This document shows positions 46,249 through 56,412 of a stretch of DNA of 64,000 nt, in pieces. Below the pieces are notes generated by a model. The model ran no database searches. It saw only the letters and a program-made list of their open reading frames with translations, and was not told the DNA's origin. The stretch covers positions 1,364,001 through 1,428,000 of the forward strand of contig JANATF010000013.1 in the NCBI GenBank assembly GCA_029449245.1, in the 5' to 3' direction. How positions within the stretch are numbered: the stretch's first letter is position 1; every line of letters starts with the position of its first letter. The stretch comes from Mortierella alpina (Eukaryota > Mortierellomycota > Mortierellomycetes > Mortierellales > Mortierellaceae). The position numbers were made by a program, and so were the translations under genes.

Positions 46249-48060
46249 ATGTCGCTCGGACCCCACAGCCCCTTCGAACTTCCTATGGTTCTGGAAGAAA
46301 TTGGCGCGTTTCTCAGCCCTTCAGACCTCTGCGCCTGTGCGCTTGTCAACCACCACTGGCACACGTACTTTGCGCCTTTTCTCTACTGGCTCGCCTTGGA
46401 AGACTGCGATGCCATATTACAGCATTTGTATGAAATCAACATCGCCCGCCCGTTAGAAATTGGCGCGTATGCCAACTTTAAGAATATCAAGGCCAAGAAG
46501 TTTGAGACCAGTAACGTCATGAAATTCAAGAACGTCAAGAAAATCTTTGACCCCAAGTACCGCCTCGAGGTCGACTATCTCTCCCAGATCGACACTCTTT
46601 TGAGGAGAATAGAACACCCGTCATTGTCCTCAGCCGTCCATCGGAAGGCTCGTAGAGTGTTATCCTGTCAGTCCCTCATGAGTCTTATCCTCTTGGGCAC
46701 ACTCTGTGACAATGTCCGCGAGATCGATTTCTCATTCAAGGCTCCGCCAACCTTCATCAATCCAGGACCTGGGATCAGCCCTGAAGTGTGCGCGGTTTCA
46801 ACAAAACACCTACTCACTCAGGAACGACCGGATCGCGTGATTGAGGTCATCGAGCGCAGTACGCGCTTGGAGCGACTCGTGCTCAAAGATGATTGTGAAA
46901 AGCACCCTGCAATCTATCGATGGATCAACTCTGCTCTCCAAGGACCAAGGCGCAAGGTGCAACAGCCGTTTTTGAGTACGCCTCGTTGGCCGAATCTGAG
47001 AGTGGTTCAATTGTATGGGTGTGCTCTCGACGACTCCTTTCTCAGGACTCTCTTTGTCAACACGCCAGTACTCAAAAGTCTTCGACTGGACGAGATCACC
47101 ATCCGCAGTACCTCCAACACTGACGCGGATCTTGGTGCGCTGGACCTGCACCCTGATGCTCACCCGGCACTTGAAGAGTTGATGATGTTTCGACCCAAGA
47201 ATTACCCAGTCAAGAAGCAGATGGCCTTTGCGCGCGTTCAACCCAACTTGAAAACTCTCTCATTAACCTACAACAAAGAGTTCCATCTACCACTATTCAT
47301 TGCTCCAGGATTCCATGCACTTCGAAGGCTTCGAATGCACGTTATCGCCTTTGGAGAAGCACGCAACATTGCCCCCTTGGTACAATCAACTAATCAACTG
47401 GAGGACTTGTGGATTGGGGGAAGAGTAGCTCTCGACGGGGCGCTGGCTTCTGCGATCAAAAGGCACCGTCGGACGTTGACCAAGCTAGTGATTGATATCA
47501 GCGTAGGGTCAGTGCCGGCAACACAGCACCCACCGTGGTCTCTGAACGGTCCCGAGAACCCACTGCATTTGATTTTGAGGTCATGTCACGCGCTCAAGTC
47601 CTGTACAATTCCAAGCTCCGTCTTAAACTGCGATCCAGCACTGTTTGACCAACCGTGGGTATGCAACGAGATGGAGGAACTGGCTATCCTTCCAGATTGC
47701 GTGCCCGAGATCCCTTTGACGCAGTCCTCGTACACGGCCTTTCAAGCGCAATCTGCGCTCTTTCTGCAGCTATCAAGGCTCAGATCTCTCAGGACCCTGG
47801 GATTCAGCGGTGGAGTCGGTTCTCGATCGTTCTATGTAGAGGACCACTTGGGGATGCTGTGTGAACTGGATGAGCTAGAGGAGCTTCATCTGTATTCGAT
47901 CGACCTCCATACGAACGCGCGCTTGGATGTTGAGCACGCGATGCTTGTCATCAACAATTGGCCCCGCCTCAAAGCCATTCGTGGGTTAATGCATTTCGTC
48001 AACGAGACGTTTGTTGAGTACGTGCGGATGCACCGACCTGATCTGGATCTCACATTCTAA
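46249..48060 (+). CDS. F-box/LRR-like protein, tandem copy 2
   Basis: Single exon from MSLGPHSPFELPMVL, 603 residues. The F-box is at about residues 8-50 (CACALVNHHWHTYF). A Lys-rich insertion of about 15 residues near residue 80 is absent from copy 1. LRR-like body and C-terminus (MHRPDLDLTF) match copy 1. The similarity includes the upstream region back to the Csm3 scar, so the whole segment was copied. No inactivating change is seen. Confidence 0.82.
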   Translation: MSLGPHSPFELPMVLEEIGAFLSPSDLCACALVNHHWHTYFAPFLYWLALEDCDAILQHLYEINIARPLEIGAYANFKNIKAKKFETSNVMKFKNVKKIFDPKYRLEVDYLSQIDTLLRRIEHPSLSSAVHRKARRVLSCQSLMSLILLGTLCDNVREIDFSFKAPPTFINPGPGISPEVCAVSTKHLLTQERPDRVIEVIERSTRLERLVLKDDCEKHPAIYRWINSALQGPRRKVQQPFLSTPRWPNLRVVQLYGCALDDSFLRTLFVNTPVLKSLRLDEITIRSTSNTDADLGALDLHPDAHPALEELMMFRPKNYPVKKQMAFARVQPNLKTLSLTYNKEFHLPLFIAPGFHALRRLRMHVIAFGEARNIAPLVQSTNQLEDLWIGGRVALDGALASAIKRHRRTLTKLVIDISVGSVPATQHPPWSLNGPENPLHLILRSCHALKSCTIPSSVLNCDPALFDQPWVCNEMEELAILPDCVPEIPLTQSSYTAFQAQSALFLQLSRLRSLRTLGFSGGVGSRSFYVEDHLGMLCELDELEELHLYSIDLHTNARLDVEHAMLVINNWPRLKAIRGLMHFVNETFVEYVRMHRPDLDLTF

Positions 48061-49020
48061 TTTAGCTGACCCCGTACACTATAATATATTTTAACGCGTT
48101 GTATGTACCTCACCATCGTACAACGCTATGCTTCCCACACAAATACGTATGCTAGCTCCAGTTCACCATTAAAAAAATCTTGGGGGGAGGAGAAGGCGAT
48201 ATAGCGACCAGGACCGTGCGTTCTACCATCGAGCACGAGAGTTTCTCGCCAAATGGCGCACTATTATGTAGGACTACAAGGGAAATGAAAAAAATGATCG
48301 AGTTGCGGGCTATGTTTGCTACATGTGTGCCCTCCCTTTGGTAAGGCTATGGACTGTTCTACTTTTGCGATCATGAAACGGCCACATCCCCGACCTGGTC
48401 TCTAATGTAAGGAAGGATGGATCCAGGGACAACGGAACGATAGAAAATGGTGAGATGCCGTGCTTTTTTTCATGCAACATTCAAATAGACCCCGGAAGGT
48501 GGAATGAAAAACGGATGATAGTCCATGTGTGCCTTTGACACCCGCCTTGAAAAGAGAAAGAAAGGAAGGAAGAGTGAGAGAGCTGGCAACTTTCTTCCAC
48601 AAGCCGGCGCCAAGCATAATGCATGAAGAACAGAAACAGGCAAAAAATCAACGCAAGTGGGGTTCACTTGTGTGTTTTCGCTATCTTGCTCTATTTTTCT
48701 GCAGCCTCTACTTTTAGAAAGGTCAATCCTTGGTAGCAAGCTAAGGTGGCCCTGAGACGAGAGTCTCGGTTAAAGGTGCATAACTTACAGCGCACCATTA
48801 ATGTGGACTATAATGACATGGAGCTGCTCTTCTGAGCTCGGGCGTCATACACAGTTCAGGCCATGGTCGTTTGGTTGACCCTTCGTGGGGAGAAGAGATG
48901 GATTCGAGGGAAGGTATAAAAAGCGCGCTTGCATCCGACACTCCTTTCCTTCGATCCTCAACTCATTCCAGAATCAAAAGACACTCAAGAAAACATACCG
49001 CCTCATCAATCTCATCCACC
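48061..49020. other. Intergenic region, no supported gene
   Basis: Short unrelated open frames only. 'gtataaaaag' at about 48914 is a good TATA box for the next gene, about 107 bases before its ATG. Confidence 0.5.
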
Positions 49021-49952
49021 ATGCTGTTCACCAAGTCACTTCTTCTTATCGGCGCTGGTAAGATTGACCAAGCAATGAAAACCTTTTTCGCGAACAATGT
49101 AGATAGAATGACTTCTAACAGCTTTCGCCTATGCAAATTCAATAACACGACTCTTACCTAGCCACCGTCGTGATGGCCAGAGAGCGCTTCGATGCCATCG
49201 CCTCTGGAGCTCTCTTTACCGGCAAAGACAACGCTGACTTGCAGGTCAACAAGCTGGACACGTTCCGTGACCCACAGAACCACGCTTCCGCTGTAGCCTC
49301 AATTCTCTGGAACGGAGCTACTCTGGCCAAGTTTATCCCCGCTGCGGATGGTCTGGTCACCGACCCTTATGCCTACCAAGACTTTCTTCGCGAGGTTTCT
49401 CACTTCAAGGGCTTCAAAAAGGCTGGAGAACAGAGACGCAAGCTGGAGCTCACTGGTCGTCTCGAGCAGCTCGAGGAAGAAATCGACAGGAAGTATCGAT
49501 CCTTTAACGATGATGAGGACATTAATGTCGCTAAGCATTTCCGTCAGCTCATCCCGAACAACCTCCGGAAGGAGGATATCTATGGAGACCGCTGGCTTCT
49601 GAGCCAGATTGTCATCCGTCAGTCGCCACACTCGAACGCGGTGTCGTTTGAGATTGGCCGGATTGCGCTCGAGATCCGTCGCGAACGCAATGGTAGGGCC
49701 ATTATTGAACCCCAGACAGCCACGTTGGTCAAGTCGGAGTTCCGTGTGGATGAGAAGTACTTGATGGAGAACGCGGAGATGTTGGCAGAATGGGTCCCTA
49801 TCGCGAATGTCAGGACAGTCTTGAACTTGTTGACCTCCAAGAGGAGCCCCAACCGTGGTTTGACGCACTGGATTTTTGGCGAGGAGGAAGTCGCTGGCTC
49901 TTGCGACTCTGTCTATCAGCGTGACATTTCGGAGTATGTGCGTCGCCATTAG
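49021..49952 (+). CDS. Secreted protein of unknown function
   Basis: Two exons, 49021-49057 and 49162-49952, give 275 residues. The N-terminus MLFTKSLLLIGAATVVMA is a signal peptide, split by the intron after codon 12. The mature part is hydrophilic with a predicted helix rich in Glu/Arg/Lys around residues 95-130 and a segment LPNN-like (RQLIPNNLRKEDIYGDRW). It has one Cys near the C-terminus (AGSCDS) and ends VRRH. No family is recognised. A TATA box lies upstream. It may be an extracellular or vacuolar protein specific to this fungal group. Confidence 0.8.
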
Positions 49953-50279
49953 GAAAACACTCCTTGTGTGTTGGTTTCGCCGCTGTACATAGTCTGCTCA
50001 ATGACCGCCATTACTGTACATATGTTCTTTGGGACACTCTTTTTTCTATTCAAAAAATAAAAAAAAAGAATCATTCCCATCGAAATCAAGAAGGTATGCT
50101 CTTTTCATTTTATTGATACCTTGCTCGTCGTTCTAACTCCACCGGCGGGTTATAAGGACGCGCGAGATTTGAGAACTGAATTTATTATAATAATACCAGC
50201 TATCAAGTGCACTGTGCATTAATGGACCGTGCGTTATATGTCGTACACATTTCAGACGCGACGCGCTCTGTCCTCTGAA
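49953..50279. other. Intergenic region
   Basis: 3' flank of the secreted-protein gene with AAAAATAAAA words near 50053, then sequence without a gene. Confidence 0.4.
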
Positions 50280-51490
50280 TATTCGTCCAGCAATTACATG
50301 ACGACTCGGACACGGAGGAGATCATGCAAGTCGTTAAAGATCACTGCCCAAATCTCATACATCTGACACGTCCATCTTTTAAGGACTGCGAGGAACATAC
50401 TGCGGGCGCCGCGGCTTCCATTGTCGTTGCGTTTTCAGGGCTGAGATGTTTCGAGTCAGAATATTTTAGTGACTATGACGAGGAATTCCCTGAACCAGAC
50501 CATTTCAACGATGAAGACTCGGACTTTGAGCCGCGCTGTATGATCTCGGAGGTGAATCTGCGGCATCGCAGGACACTGGAGACCTTCGAGCTCAGAAAAA
50601 CGCGTCAGGTGTTTAGTCTCGATCAACAGTTCATCCTTACTCAATGCACGCGATTGCAACGCTTCTGGGTGATGAGCAATCATACAGCGGACACCTGCCT
50701 TGGCATTAAGGCTGCGGATGTTTGCGACCACGACTGGGTCTGCTGGGATTTGAGAGAGCTTGGTCTGACCATCAATCGGTTCCAGACTGATGAATACACA
50801 CATGGTGGATCGGACAATGAAGAGGAGACAGCGGAGGTAGGGATTCAAACCGGTCCTCGGCGCGCCGCGGTTACAACAATTTTCTCGCGCAGAAGGACCG
50901 ACCGCCTCCAATTTCGGACCAGCGGTCCTTTTTTGGGTCAGGAATCGCGACTCTCAGCGAGCAGAAAGGCTCGATCAAGCCTCAAACAAAGTTCAAATAC
51001 GGTCACCAAAGCTCGCAGTTGGCCATAACGCTGAGAGCCCGTTGACCAGCGGTTTTGACCGGCTTCATATATATTTTGCCCTTTTTTGACCGGTCCTGGA
51101 TCCTTGACCGGTTCGAAACCCTAGCGGAGGATGAAGGAGACAATATTCACTGGCTGACTAAGTACGCGACGAAACGCCTCCACCGACAAATCGGAGGGTT
51201 GGAAAAGCTCGAACTGTTGGGGCTGGACATCAAAACCCGTCCTGACAGCTTAACCCACAGCGACTACTGGTAGGATCTAACGCTCTACAAGTGGTGGCTC
51301 GTGGAGCTAGCAGGACTAAGAAACTTGACCACCTTGAAACTTTACGCAGACCTCTGGTCAATGATGGGTCAGGCTGAGGTTGAGTTCATGGACGAGAGCT
51401 GGCCATCGTTGATCGAAATTGGCATTTGAATCGACGATATTTCAAAAGTGCGCGAGCAGCCGCACTGGCAATGGCTCCACACAAAAGCGT
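50280..51490 (+). pseudogene. F-box/LRR-like relic interrupted by a MITE
   Basis: An LRR-like coding frame without an F-box (CPNLIHLTRPSF, LETFELRK, WDLRELGLTINRF) runs to 50837, is interrupted by the inserted element, and resumes in the same frame at 51131 (EDEGDNIHWLTKYATKRLHR). A TAG at 51271-51273 stands where DYWQDLTLYKWW would be expected, and another stop follows at about 51427. With the N-terminal F-box missing, two stops and an insertion, this is a dead copy of the LRR part of an F-box gene. Confidence 0.8.
50838..51122. mobile_element. hAT-like non-autonomous element (MITE), about 285 bp
   Basis: The left end TAGGGATTCAAACCGGTC and the inverted right end (TAGGGTTTCGAACCGGTC when read on the minus strand, including the base at 51123) match at 16 of 18 positions. 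AGCGGAGG stands on both sides (50830-50837 and 51123-51130), an 8-base target duplication or 7 if the shared A belongs to the element. The interior has many ACCGGTC/GACCAGCGGTCC-type words near both ends, as in hAT subterminal repeats, and no transposase. Removing it with one AGCGGAGG joins the host frame without change. Confidence 0.8.
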
Positions 51491-51865
51491 CCCCAGCTGC
51501 GACTCAAGGTCGCTTATTTGTAATAAAAGTGATCTCAACAACCACCGCCAGTATAACTGATCTGTTCATCATGTGAAAGGGTCAGTATCTGATGGTCCTT
51601 TGCACTTTAGGTAAAAACCTCAATGATTTCCCGCACCCATCAACCCCCCACTCTCTATCTGATGTTCTTGCAAAGGGTTTATTTTTACCTGTCAGTTGCA
51701 ATGTAAGGGCGGTCTACAAGTTTCAGGGTAGTGTGCAGGCGAAGATCATGCGACTCAACAAGACGTTGCTTCACTTTTTTTTGTACACACATCATTTCCC
51801 ATCTGACATCTGACACTCTCAAGTGGCGACCTGGCTGTTGCGCAGCGTGTTTGGCATTCCCCTTT
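51491..51865. other. Intergenic region
   Basis: No supported gene. It holds the 3' flank of the following minus-strand gene. Confidence 0.4.
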
Positions 51866-54112
51866 TTAATCATGGCGATGAATGTGCACATGCGGGTACG
51901 CAGTATCGAACCAATGGAGAAGATCATCCGAAATGTTATACTTCTCGGCATCGATACGACACAACTCTGGCAACACATCTACCAGCCACTCGAGATCCTC
52001 CTTCTTGAACGCCTGGTACAGTCCCAGGAGGTGCAGACGCTTCACTGATCGAAATCCGCGGATGAGCTGGTTCGCACTCCCACATGTCAATTTCGGTCCA
52101 TAGCCCATCAAGCCAAGATACTGAACGTTGCACATGTCTTGGATGGGGTGCAGCTCATGCAGCATTCCAATGTCTTCATCCGTAACACTATCCTGCTCGC
52201 ATAAAGGAGGAGAAGGAACAGACGTGGCAGTGAGTTCAAGCGCGAGTGAGCATGCTGAGGAGTATCCGATTGGACCAAGGTAAGTGTATCCCTCAGTTGT
52301 CTGGGGTCGTTTTCGATCGTTTCCAGGACTGTCAACCTCAACAATGGCTAAAGATGAAGATGAACAGTCAGCACCGGTTGTTGAAACAGCTGAAGCGTCA
52401 GTCTTTGTTCCTCCAACTGCTACATTGGTGCTCCCGCTGGTGACAGGGGATGCAGTTGGTGCGCGCGGAGGAACAGAGCCGACGAGTCCAATGTGCACAA
52501 ACAGTATTTGTAAATTCGAGCATTGCCATGCCCGTCGATCAAACGTGGTAGGCTCGATTGTAATCCCAGAGGCCTCGAGATGCTTGAGTGAAGGTCCAGA
52601 GAGAGTCAGGAATCGATGGAGGCCCTGGGATGTAATGGCGGTACAGTACTGGATATCCAGCCTAACAAGACCCTTGCAGTTCTCTGCTAAACTTAGCAGC
52701 TCTTCATCCGCAATGACCGTGCCTGCGAGATTGAGCACCGTGAGTTGACTGATGGTCGTGAAGAGGGCGTAAAGTGTCGTTTTTGAAATCAATTTGCAGG
52801 ATCCAACATCGAGCCCATAGAGTTGTGGACAGAATTCCTTTAAAGACTGGAAGAACTCTGCCGAGATAGCCAATTCTTCGTTCCTGGCCAGTGACAGCTC
52901 CAATAGATCAGGACATTGCTTGAGAAGGGTGGAAAGATCCTTCAACGAGATATCTATCTCCTTGAGTGCAAGATAGCGAATGCGGGTGACCGGTAAAGGT
53001 TGATTGTCCTCAAAAGAGAGAAACTTGACGCTGGAAACGGAAAAGAACTCGAGGCCGTCGCAGTGTTCCAGGATGCTAAGTAGATGACTGTAATTGACAT
53101 CCATCTTGACCAGCTTGAGTGTCGTCAATTTCTCCATCCTCTGAATCGCGTGTATGGTCTCTGCGGTCAGACGAGATGCGACTGTGTTCAGGACCAAAGA
53201 GGTGAGGCTTTTGCACAACTTTTCCATAATTTTGTCTTTTGTGGCTATTGGCTCTTTGCTACCCTGAAACGCGATGGCTTTGAGTCGAGGGAACGGGCAG
53301 AGCAGTATCTCTTCATAATCGGTCCAGTCCTCGCACCTCATACTTTGGATATAGTGCGACTGTGATTTTATCGCGGCACAGAAACGCCCATCGCGCCAGT
53401 CCTTGTCGCCAATGTGTTTCCAGAGCAGCGGAGTACAGAGTGTTGCCCATGTTCGTGAGACGCGGCAGCTGGCTGCGAGCGTGGGTTTGTCGAGAAACTC
53501 TGCTATCAAGCGGACAATTTCGGGCACGTAAAACAGGCGATTCTGCGCGACAGGAAAGGACGTCGCAGAGGCGGGTGTGCTGTTGTGTGAAGATGTAACG
53601 ATTGCGCACTCCGGCGCGTCGGCAAGGTTCAAGGTTCCTGTCGCGTCACGGACGAGTGTCTCCAGAGGGGAATCCCTGTCGGAGGGCACAACTGCGCCAC
53701 CGTCGTGCCGCCGTTTGCTGCGTCTTGGCATGAGTGTCTGGGTGGTGGATGCAAGGTTGAGGCCGCGCGCAATGGCTGCCGGGGGTTGAGGAGGCTTACG
53801 TTGTTCTTGTTGACTGATGGAGGACATGAGCTCCAGGCTACAGCCAAATGCGAACCAGGGTGGTGAGTGGCGAATGCGGGATGCCAGCGAATTCGAGGAC
53901 GACGTTTGGGAAGCAGAGGAAGAAAGTGAAGAAGGAGAAGAGAGAGGGGAATGGTCGCTTTCCAGAGAACACCGGGTTTTTATACCGCTGAGGTGTGGTG
54001 TTGACAAAGCCTCGATGCTTGTGCCGGTAGCAGTCCCCGTGACAGCTCGCGTGCGCTCGGACCCCTGGAGTCGATCATGGAGTGCCTTAAGGATGGAGTT
54101 GAGGACGCCCAT
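51866..54112 (-). CDS. F-box/LRR-like protein with long disordered N-terminus
   Basis: Single exon, 748 residues. Residues 1 to about 190 are Ser/Pro-rich with a basic patch (PRRSKRRH). The F-box is at about 195-240 (FYVPEIVRLIAEFLDKPTL, CRVSRTWATLCTPLLWKHI). Clear leucine-rich repeats follow (LTTLKLVKMDV, DLLELSLARNEEL, LYGLDVGSCKLIS, LVRLDIQYCTAITSQGL), closest to the cysteine-containing LRR subtype of SCF receptors. The most upstream ATG was taken; a start at MSSISQQ (about residue 95) would keep the F-box. Probable SCF substrate receptor. Confidence 0.82.
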   Translation of the reverse strand: MGVLNSILKALHDRLQGSERTRAVTGTATGTSIEALSTPHLSGIKTRCSLESDHSPLSSPSSLSSSASQTSSSNSLASRIRHSPPWFAFGCSLELMSSISQQEQRKPPQPPAAIARGLNLASTTQTLMPRRSKRRHDGGAVVPSDRDSPLETLVRDATGTLNLADAPECAIVTSSHNSTPASATSFPVAQNRLFYVPEIVRLIAEFLDKPTLAASCRVSRTWATLCTPLLWKHIGDKDWRDGRFCAAIKSQSHYIQSMRCEDWTDYEEILLCPFPRLKAIAFQGSKEPIATKDKIMEKLCKSLTSLVLNTVASRLTAETIHAIQRMEKLTTLKLVKMDVNYSHLLSILEHCDGLEFFSVSSVKFLSFEDNQPLPVTRIRYLALKEIDISLKDLSTLLKQCPDLLELSLARNEELAISAEFFQSLKEFCPQLYGLDVGSCKLISKTTLYALFTTISQLTVLNLAGTVIADEELLSLAENCKGLVRLDIQYCTAITSQGLHRFLTLSGPSLKHLEASGITIEPTTFDRRAWQCSNLQILFVHIGLVGSVPPRAPTASPVTSGSTNVAVGGTKTDASAVSTTGADCSSSSLAIVEVDSPGNDRKRPQTTEGYTYLGPIGYSSACSLALELTATSVPSPPLCEQDSVTDEDIGMLHELHPIQDMCNVQYLGLMGYGPKLTCGSANQLIRGFRSVKRLHLLGLYQAFKKEDLEWLVDVLPELCRIDAEKYNISDDLLHWFDTAYPHVHIHRHD

Positions 54113-55127
54113 GGCCCGCCGCTGTGGTCTCTAGGAAGGTGGGCAGGGAGTAGCTCGACGTTGCAGGTGAGGGAGAAGCTGAATGTGGACAAAGGTGGAT
54201 GAAGGGTGGATGAGAGACAAACGAAATGGGGATGACGGACAATCAAATAGATGCTTGAGGTCACGCGTGTTTTGTCGACGCGATATGCTCTCCCTGTGGC
54301 GAAGTGGCAAAGTGGCAAAGGGCAGAGCCAAAGAGTACAGGCTCAGTTGTCCGCAGTGCTTACGGAAGAAAAGAACAGCAGAAGGTTCCTGCGACGCATG
54401 GCGAGCATCCTGCAAGAACCAGAGGGATAAGGACGCCTGTACCTCTGGTTAACCATACCTTTCTTCTCCAGCCTCCATCCAGCGCCCATCTCAATGCTGC
54501 AGAGTCCATTTTCAGAACACCTAACTCCGCCAAGGGGTTGCCGAGACCATAAATTGAGGACCTGGATGATGAGTTGGGGCATGACAAGGAGGGAGGAGGA
54601 CAAGTAGGGGAGAGAGGAGGGAGATGGACAACAACGGCAATGGCGAGAGAATAGTTTGAGTACAAGACAAAGAAGACACTTAGGATTGATCACAACGAGG
54701 CGGGGTACAAGGCACCTGCACTTGCTACTTCGTTTGCTGCCGTAATTCAAATCAAAGTACATTTGGTTCAAGGCGTCTACACAGACGAGATCGCAATTAA
54801 AACGCATGGCGCCGTGCAGACTACAGTCTCTGAAGTGACGATCATGAAGTTCGCAAGGTCGTTTGCGCGACCCCTGGCCCTCTTGAGCCCTCCTTCGCCT
54901 TGCACACGTCTACCCTTCTGAGCCTACACCCAAAAACCCAGATCAATTTAGATTACCAACCTTAATGGCCTATCGTAATCCCAAGAACATATAAAAACGC
55001 TCCATTCCCATCCTTTTGATCGACTTCTCTCCCACTCCTGTCCATTCGCCACTTTACACCTCACCCCCTTATACCCCTTATCCATTCCTCATCATCTTCT
55101 TCCTTCGATAAAAATCCACCTTTCTCG
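54113..55127. other. Divergent intergenic region
   Basis: About 1 kb between a minus-strand F-box gene and a plus-strand secreted-protein gene. 'catataaaaacgc' at about 54988 is a likely TATA element for the latter, about 135 bases before its ATG, followed by a CT-rich leader. Confidence 0.5.
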
Positions 55128-56174
55128 ATGCGTGCCTCGCTAGCCATTGCTGCCCTCTTGTTCTACACCGCCGTGCAAGCCGACCGAACGGCGCAAGATG
55201 CCTCTGCAAAATACCCAGGCGTGAAGGCACTAATTGGATCGATCGAAGGTGCCTCTGTAGACGTCGCTGGCCGGTTCTATGCGGTGGATCAACAGCGATT
55301 TGTCAATCTTCAGACTGGTGCCGTCTTGTTCGACACCAAGGCCGCTGGATTACCCAATACCACATTCCTCGCCGCGTCTCGTGCGCTACGCAATGGCCAC
55401 TTCCTTGTCGGGGATGCTGGCGATCACAAGGTCTACGAGGTTGTGCCTGGTCACCAGGGAAAGCCGCGCGTGCGCTTCCATAGCGACAAGTGGCTACAGC
55501 CTAACGACATGACCCTCTCGGCCAACGGCAAGCGCCTGTACTTCTCTGGCATGCTGTGGTCAGAATACCAAGGTGATGCGTGGTACTCTCTTGGAAAGGG
55601 TTTGCTGAGACAAATCTCCAATGAGACCACCCGCCCTGGTGTCACGCTGAAGCGTATTAACGGTATCGAGTTGTCTGGCGACGGACGCCGTCTCTTTGCG
55701 ACGTCGGCTAATAACGAGATCATCAATGGTAGTCAGAAGCCGCAGTCAGCTCAAGTGTACTCCCTCGATCTGGATGCCGCTGGTCGGCCTGCGAAAGGCG
55801 CAAAGTGGCGCATGGTGATCGACCTCTACGAAGCTGTGGGCAAGGAGGCGGCGCTCAAGTCTGGACTGGATCCGGACGGTATGCGATTGGACTCGAAGGG
55901 CATCATGTACTCTGCCCTTTATGATCACGCTGCGGTCTTGGCATGGGACACAAAAGGCAAACAGGGCAAAAAAGTAGAGCTCATCCACCTTCCTACGATC
56001 CAATCGCCAACGAATCTCGAGATGGGAGGCAAGGACGGTCGGACGCTGGTCGTCGTTGGCATTTGCAAAAAGCAAAATGCTCAAGAGGGGGACAAGGCAT
56101 GCGTGGATATGATTCGTGTGCCTAACGCGGGGCGTGCTATTACCGATCTTCGTAGGAGACCCAAGCGTCACTAG
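55128..56174 (+). CDS. Secreted SMP-30/gluconolactonase-like beta-propeller protein
   Basis: Single exon, 348 residues. Signal peptide MRASLAIAALLFYTAVQA. The body has propeller blades with motifs of the SMP-30/strictosidine-synthase-like superfamily: GSIEGASVDVAGRFYAVD, LQPNDMTLSANGKRLYFSG, RINGIELSGDGRRLFAT and DPDGMRLDSKGIMYSAL, which supply the usual Glu, Asn and Asp metal ligands. Such enzymes hydrolyse lactones or esters with a divalent metal; the substrate here is unknown. The C-terminus is basic (RRRPKRH). A TATA box lies upstream. Confidence 0.82.
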   Translation: MRASLAIAALLFYTAVQADRTAQDASAKYPGVKALIGSIEGASVDVAGRFYAVDQQRFVNLQTGAVLFDTKAAGLPNTTFLAASRALRNGHFLVGDAGDHKVYEVVPGHQGKPRVRFHSDKWLQPNDMTLSANGKRLYFSGMLWSEYQGDAWYSLGKGLLRQISNETTRPGVTLKRINGIELSGDGRRLFATSANNEIINGSQKPQSAQVYSLDLDAAGRPAKGAKWRMVIDLYEAVGKEAALKSGLDPDGMRLDSKGIMYSALYDHAAVLAWDTKGKQGKKVELIHLPTIQSPTNLEMGGKDGRTLVVVGICKKQNAQEGDKACVDMIRVPNAGRAITDLRRRPKRH

Positions 56175-56412
56175 TCAACCAGCTCTTATAATAGGTAGCC
56201 CTGTCCACATCAAATTACATCAAAAGCTGTTGATTACAAAATCCTATTAAACATCCCTAAGATCGTGGCCATGTACCGTGTGCCAAAGTGACGCAGGGTA
56301 AAGTGAAGATGCGTTGACAATATTGAAGAAAAAGCCCTAGTGAAATTGCAACTCCTCCATCTGTCACCTCCACTTCCAACATAAGGTCAGTGCACTGCAG
56401 GCAAACAATGTT

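Noticed and set aside
50838-51122. tRNA-derived SINE, because both ends contain GGTTCGAA-like B-box words
   Set aside because: The words are in inverted orientation at the two ends, there is no A box at the proper distance and no poly-A tail. Inverted ends plus a 7-8 base duplication fit a hAT-type MITE better.
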